Below the pieces are notes generated by a model. That model had not been told where the DNA came from and ran no database searches. It saw nothing but the letters and a program-made list of their open reading frames with translations. This document shows positions 60,217 through 64,000 of a stretch of 64,000 nucleotides of DNA, piece after piece. How positions within the stretch are numbered: position 1 is the first letter of the stretch; every line of letters begins with the position of its first letter. The DNA comes from JBBROS01 sp963792675 (GTDB lineage Bacteria > Pseudomonadota > Alphaproteobacteria > Acetobacterales > Acetobacteraceae), in contig CAWBWT010000002.1 in the NCBI GenBank assembly GCA_963792675.1, positions 248,001 to 312,000 on the forward strand. Reading direction: 5' to 3'. The position numbers and the translations under genes are program-made.

Positions 60217-61077
60217 ATGTCAGACACCGCCGCCCTGCTCGCCCGCATCGCCGACGCACTCGAACGACTCGCCCCCCCGCCCCCGGCGGCGTTGGACCTT
60301 AAGGCGGCCGACGCCTTTGTTTGGGACCCCGAGCCGGGCCGCCTGGTGCCCGTCCGCCGGGTCAACCGGGTCGAGATCGGCCTGTTGCAGGGGGTCGAGC
60401 GGCAGAAGCGGCTGCTGCTCGACAATACGCTGCGCTTCGCAGCCGGGCTGCCGGCCAACAATGCGATGCTGTGGGGCGCGCGCGGCATGGGCAAGTCGTC
60501 GCTGGTGAAAGCCGCGCACGCCGCCGCCAACGCCGCCCGGCCCGGCTCGCTCGCACTGATCGAGATCCACCGCGAGGACCTGCGCAGCCTGCCGGACCTG
60601 CTCAACCTGCTCCGCCCCGAGGCGCGGCGCTGCCTGATCCTGTGCGACGACCTCTCGTTCGAGCGCGAGGACGCCGATTACAAGGCGCTGAAATCGGTGC
60701 TCGACGGCGGCATCGAGGGCCGGCCGGACAACGTGCTGTTCTATGCCACCAGCAACCGCCGCCACCTGATGCCGCGCGAGATGATCGACAACGAACGCGG
60801 CTCGGCCATCAACCCCGGCGAGGCGGTCGAGGAGAAGGTGTCGCTCTCGGACCGCTTCGGCCTTTGGATCGGGTTCCATAATTGCGATCAGGACGCGTTC
60901 TTCGCCATGGTGGACGGTTATGCCGACGCCATGCAATTGCCGATCGGCCGCGAGGCGCTGCACGCGGCAGCCGTGGAATGGTCGGTGACCCGGGGGTCCC
61001 GCTCGGGCCGGGTGGCGTGGCAGTTCATCCAGGACCTGGCCGGACGGCTGGGAGAGACGAAGGAGGCCGCCGAGTGA
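60217..61077 (+). CDS. DUF815 AAA-type ATPase
   Basis: A 286-residue ATPase: Walker A WGARGMGKSSLVKA near residue 89, Walker B RCLILCDDLSFEREDADYKA, sensor-like LFYATSNRRHLMPREMIDNE, and the conserved SDRFGLWIGFHNCDQDAF. DUF815 proteins are widespread beside yajC with no known substrate. The stop overlaps a GTG that may start the next gene (GTGA). Confidence 0.9.
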   Translation: MSDTAALLARIADALERLAPPPPAALDLKAADAFVWDPEPGRLVPVRRVNRVEIGLLQGVERQKRLLLDNTLRFAAGLPANNAMLWGARGMGKSSLVKAAHAAANAARPGSLALIEIHREDLRSLPDLLNLLRPEARRCLILCDDLSFEREDADYKALKSVLDGGIEGRPDNVLFYATSNRRHLMPREMIDNERGSAINPGEAVEEKVSLSDRFGLWIGFHNCDQDAFFAMVDGYADAMQLPIGREALHAAAVEWSVTRGSRSGRVAWQFIQDLAGRLGETKEAAE

Positions 61078-61134
61078 GCACGGACCGGACACGGCACCCA
61101 TACGTTCCAGCGCCGCACCATCGGCAATCTCACG

Positions 61135-61926
61135 GTGACGGTCGTCAGCGACGGCTTCATCGACATCGGCGCCGACAAGCTCCGCAATGTCGAGCCGGCC
61201 GAGGCCGAGCGTCGTCTCGCGGCTGCAACCGGAAGCCCGGCCATCCGCAGCAGCGTCAACACGTTCCTCGTGCAGGGCGGCGGCCGCATCGTCCTGATCG
61301 ACGCCGGCAGCGGCGACACGATGGGCCCGACCATGGGCCGGCTGGTCGATAACTTGGTCGCGGCCGGCGTGCAGCCCGGCGACGTCGACACCGTGGTCAT
61401 GACCCACATGCACCCGGACCACTCGGGCGGGCTTGCCACCCCGGACGGCCGGGCCGTGTTTCCCAATGCCGACCTCGCCCTCTCAGCCGCCGAAGCCGGC
61501 TTTTGGTTCTCCGCCGAGACCCTGGCGCGGGCTCCTGCCGCTATGAAGCCCTACGTGCAAGGCGCGCAGGACGCAGCGGCGCCGTATGGCGCTCGTACGT
61601 TGATCACGGACGACCCGGCCCCGGGCATCACCCGTGTGGCGCTGCCGGGCCATACGCCGGGCCACAGCGGCTATCGCATCGAGAGCGGCGGCCAGTCGCT
61701 GCTGATCTGGGGCGACATCATGCACGTTCCCGACCTGCAGGCGGCCGACCCCAGCGTGTGCATGGTGTACGACATCGACCCCTCCGCCGCGGAGGCGAGC
61801 CGGCGGCGCATGCTGGATATGGTCAGTGCCGACCGCATGCTGGTCGCCGGCATGCACCTGCACTTCCCGGCGTTCCACACGGTCGAGCGTGCCGGACCGG
61901 GCTTCCGCATGGTGCCCGCGGCGTAG
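61135..61926 (+). CDS. MBL-fold metallohydrolase
   Basis: A zinc hydrolase of at least 263 residues: VVMTHMHPDHSGGLATPDGR gives the HxHxDH site, GHTPGHSGYRI the third histidine, WGDIMHVPDL the bridging aspartate, and AGMHLHFPAFH the last. The open frame starts with GTG 61135, but family-like sequence continues upstream (THTFQRRTIGNL), and the GTG at 61074 overlapping the DUF815 stop would join it if one extra base were removed near 61085. Resembles lactonase/quorum-quenching and metallo-beta-lactamase-like hydrolases; substrate unknown. Confidence 0.85.
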   Translation: MTVVSDGFIDIGADKLRNVEPAEAERRLAAATGSPAIRSSVNTFLVQGGGRIVLIDAGSGDTMGPTMGRLVDNLVAAGVQPGDVDTVVMTHMHPDHSGGLATPDGRAVFPNADLALSAAEAGFWFSAETLARAPAAMKPYVQGAQDAAAPYGARTLITDDPAPGITRVALPGHTPGHSGYRIESGGQSLLIWGDIMHVPDLQAADPSVCMVYDIDPSAAEASRRRMLDMVSADRMLVAGMHLHFPAFHTVERAGPGFRMVPAA

Positions 61927-61950
61927 CGTGGGCGCGAGCGCCGGGCCGGC

Positions 61951-62875
61951 TTAGGTACGGGCGCGCGTGAGGCGCCGCAGCCCCGCCATTTGCTGCTGCG
62001 CCCAGCTTCCCGAGGCAAGCGCTTCCTCGGCCGACGGGTCGCCGGTACGGACATAGGCGCGGTCGAAATCCGCCGTGCCGAACAGCATGTCCCACCACGG
62101 CAGGATCGCGCCGTAATTGGCGCTGCGCTGCCCGGCCGCCAGCACGCCGTGATGCGCCCGGTGGAACCGCGGCGAGATCAGCAGCCGGTCGCCGAGCCAG
62201 CCGAACGACACCCGCGCATTGGCGTGGCTGAGACTTTCGAGGAAGCGCAGCAGCAGCACCAGGAGCGGGAATTGCAGCGGCGGGATGCCGATCAGCAGCC
62301 CGATGGCCATGAACCAGACCGTGCCGATCAGCTCATCGAGGAAGTGGTTGCGGTCGTCCGACCAGAACGTCATCTGCCGCTGCGCGTGATGCAGCGAGTG
62401 CAGCGCCCACCACCAGCGGAAGCGATGGCTCAGAGCGGTGGCGCCAATACTCGGCGAAGTCGAGGATCACCGCATAGCAGAGGAACGTCACGACCTGGTG
62501 GCCCATCAGCGCCGGCAGCGCCCGCTCCAGCGTCGGGGGCACCCAGTCATGGTCGGTGAGCCAGCCGGTCAGCCGCACCTGCAGCGCGTAGAACAGCACG
62601 AACGTCACCAGCGGCAGCAGACCGATGCGCGACAGCAGCGTGTACAACACGTCCACCAGGACCGCCTTCTGGTCGGGCCACCGCTCCACCGGGCGCCACC
62701 GCTCGAGCGGCAAGCAGACCGCGAGGGTCAGCAATACTTGCGCCACGCCGTAGCAGGCGAACAGCGCCCAGTTGAGCGACACGTCCTCCCACTCCATCCC
62801 GTCCACGGCATACAGCATCGGCAGCAGCGCATGTTCCTGCAGCCACCCGGCGGCGGCGTAGAACGGATCGGTCAC
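61951..62875 (-). CDS. Sterol desaturase family membrane protein, interrupted by a frameshift
   Basis: A di-iron fatty-acid-hydroxylase-superfamily protein of about 307 residues when mended. Helices in the first half include LLSRIGLLPLVTFVLFYALQ; the histidine boxes begin at AEYWRHR, then one extra base at 62434 breaks the frame exactly inside the box. The other frame gives LSHRFRWWWALHSLHHAQRQ, MTFWSDDRNHFLDE and ISPRFHRAHHGVLA, completing the metal ligands. Substrate may be a sterol, hopanoid or alkyl lipid. Four bases downstream of the beta-propeller gene start region's end; likely co-transcribed. Confidence 0.82.
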
Positions 62876-62878
62876 GGT

Positions 62879-63856
62879 TCAGGTTCCGGGGCCGTGCAGG
62901 GCCGGGGCGGTGGTAAGAAAGATGCCATGCGGCGAGCGTCCGACCGGGTAGGTCTGCACCGCGCCGCTGCCGGGGTCGAGCACCGCGACCTTCTGGGCGA
63001 AGCGCAACGTGATCCACAGCTTGCCGTCCGAGGCGAAATCGATGCAGTCCGGGCCGCCGCCGATCTTGTAGCTGCGGCCCGGCTCAAGCGTCTTGGCGTC
63101 GACCGCCACCGTCGTGCCGTCGACCCGGTTGTTCACCCACAGGATCTTGCCGTCCGGCGACGGGAAGATCTGATGCGCGCCGCGCCCGGTATGCACCCGT
63201 CGCTCGACATGCCCGTCGGTGGGATCGACCACCGCGAAGTGGTCGCTGCCCATGTTGGCGACCAGCAGCTTGCCCCCGTCCTTCCCAGTGTCGTGCCAGA
63301 TGATGCCGGCCGGCGTGCTGCCGACCTCGGCGTTCCACAGCACCGCCATCCGCTTCAGGTCGAACGCCGCCACCCGGTTCGCGCCTTGCAGCGTGACGTA
63401 GACGACGCTGCTATCCGGCGCGAAGGCGAGATGGCTCGGCATCGAGGCGATCGGGAAGCGGTGCGCAAGCTGCATCGACGCGGCGTCATAGACGTCGACT
63501 TGGTTGCGGGCCAAGCCCGTCACCACCAGCCAGCGGGCGTTCGGGCTGAAGCCGAGCTGGTACGGGTCGGCGACAGGCATGCGATGCTTGATCTCGCCGG
63601 TTGCCGGGTCGAGGAACAGCATCTCGTTACCGCCCGCGTCGCCGACCAGCAGCTCGCGGCCCCCCGGGGCGAGTGCCACGTGGTGCGGTTCACGCAGGAC
63701 CGGGATGCGGCGGATTTCGGTGCCATGCGCGGTGTCGAGTAGGCTGAGCGTTGCTTCGCCGGAGTTGACGACGATGGCGATGCCCGCGGCATGGCCCGAG
63801 GAGAGCGGCGCGGAGGCCAGAGCGAGGCCCAGCAACCCGAGGAACGATCGACGCAT
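62879..63856 (-). CDS. Periplasmic YVTN-type beta-propeller protein
   Basis: A 325-residue protein with a signal peptide (FLGLLGLALASAPLSSGHAA) and repeated propeller blades such as PHHVALAPGGRELLVGDAGG, YQLGFSPNARWLVVTGLARN, PSHLAFAPDSSVVYVTLQGA and AHQIFPSPDGKILWVNNRVD. This is the YVTN family seen with PQQ-linked oxidation genes and with unknown roles. No catalytic motif is visible. Its stop is three bases before the sterol desaturase start, so the two form an operon. ATG 63856 is used; the upstream extension is not signal-like. Confidence 0.87.
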   Translation of the reverse strand: MRRSFLGLLGLALASAPLSSGHAAGIAIVVNSGEATLSLLDTAHGTEIRRIPVLREPHHVALAPGGRELLVGDAGGNEMLFLDPATGEIKHRMPVADPYQLGFSPNARWLVVTGLARNQVDVYDAASMQLAHRFPIASMPSHLAFAPDSSVVYVTLQGANRVAAFDLKRMAVLWNAEVGSTPAGIIWHDTGKDGGKLLVANMGSDHFAVVDPTDGHVERRVHTGRGAHQIFPSPDGKILWVNNRVDGTTVAVDAKTLEPGRSYKIGGGPDCIDFASDGKLWITLRFAQKVAVLDPGSGAVQTYPVGRSPHGIFLTTAPALHGPGT

Positions 63857-64000
63857 GGCAGTATCTCGTTGAGAGCTGGCCTGAACTAACACATCCAAGG
63901 CGATGCCGGGCAAAGCATTTCCGCACGGTTCGGCTGGTGCGCGACCACAGCCCTTAACCGAAAGTGAACAGTCACCACGGCATCATATTGCTATTCAATT
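63857..64000. other. Intergenic edge of window, no gene seen
   Basis: The last 144 bases contain no supported gene. The final 30 are AT-rich compared with the rest and may be part of a promoter for a gene beyond the edge. Confidence 0.5.

Overview
The window is very GC-rich DNA, dense with genes, from an aerobic alphaproteobacterium, most likely Rhodospirillales and plausibly Acetobacteraceae. The evidence is a three-gene petABC bc1 operon, the order rppH / divergent polysaccharide deacetylase / ctpA / envC / gpmI / rlmH, an L-sorbosone-dehydrogenase-like PQQ-fold enzyme paired with a cytochrome c, oxygen-dependent hemF, an iron-type superoxide dismutase, PEP-CTERM exported proteins and the short palindromic repeats common in this group. 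The family-level placement is inference.

Layout. 1-10.1 kb is a nitrogen-scavenging block: the end of a urea ABC transporter (urtC', urtD, urtE), a mazEF toxin-antitoxin pair, an oppositely oriented FAD monooxygenase with its TetR regulator, then ureDABC, a small membrane protein of unknown role, and ureEFG. 10.5-16.7 kb holds oxidoreductases (zinc alcohol dehydrogenase, flavin monooxygenase, sorbosone dehydrogenase with cytochrome c) and selO. 16.8-20.9 kb is an accessory patch: vapBC, a decayed second vapB, two broken nuclease-like genes and a frameshifted conserved hypothetical gene. 20.9-26.7 kb is a taurine/sulfonate-type ABC transporter with an M20 amidohydrolase and a divergent D-cysteine desulfhydrase/L-cysteate sulfo-lyase homologue. 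26.7-31.9 kb carries a helix-hairpin-helix protein, hemF, petABC and an MTA phosphorylase. 32.5-39.8 kb contains the RNA/cell-envelope/glycolysis operon. 39.9-44.5 kb has exported and membrane proteins and a tRNA-Lys. 44.5-64 kb is mostly housekeeping: cyclophilin, coaD, gyrA, ssb, two tandem aminotransferases, uvrA, sodB, yajC, a DUF815 ATPase, and several small enzymes.

The most striking sequence-level property is repeated single-base frame breaks in otherwise intact genes. Six well-conserved genes (flavin monooxygenase, sorbosone dehydrogenase, a conserved hypothetical, the TauA-like binding protein, the Rieske protein, a sterol desaturase) each carry one extra base. The 18.0-19.9 kb nuclease pair instead carries about six single-base losses. 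Breakage of the Rieske gene, needed for a working bc1 complex, argues that at least part of this is sequence or assembly error, so these genes should be read as probably functional unless resequencing says otherwise. The missing-base patch and a broken Uma2-like gene are better candidates for real decay.

Three repeat families punctuate the intergenic spaces: a GTCATCCCCGG...CCGGGGATC palindrome, a GGCGCTGCCCTGGACC...GGGGC palindrome, and a GTAGGGCGGGTGCAACCCGCC palindrome. I found no CRISPR array, prophage, complete insertion sequence or rRNA.
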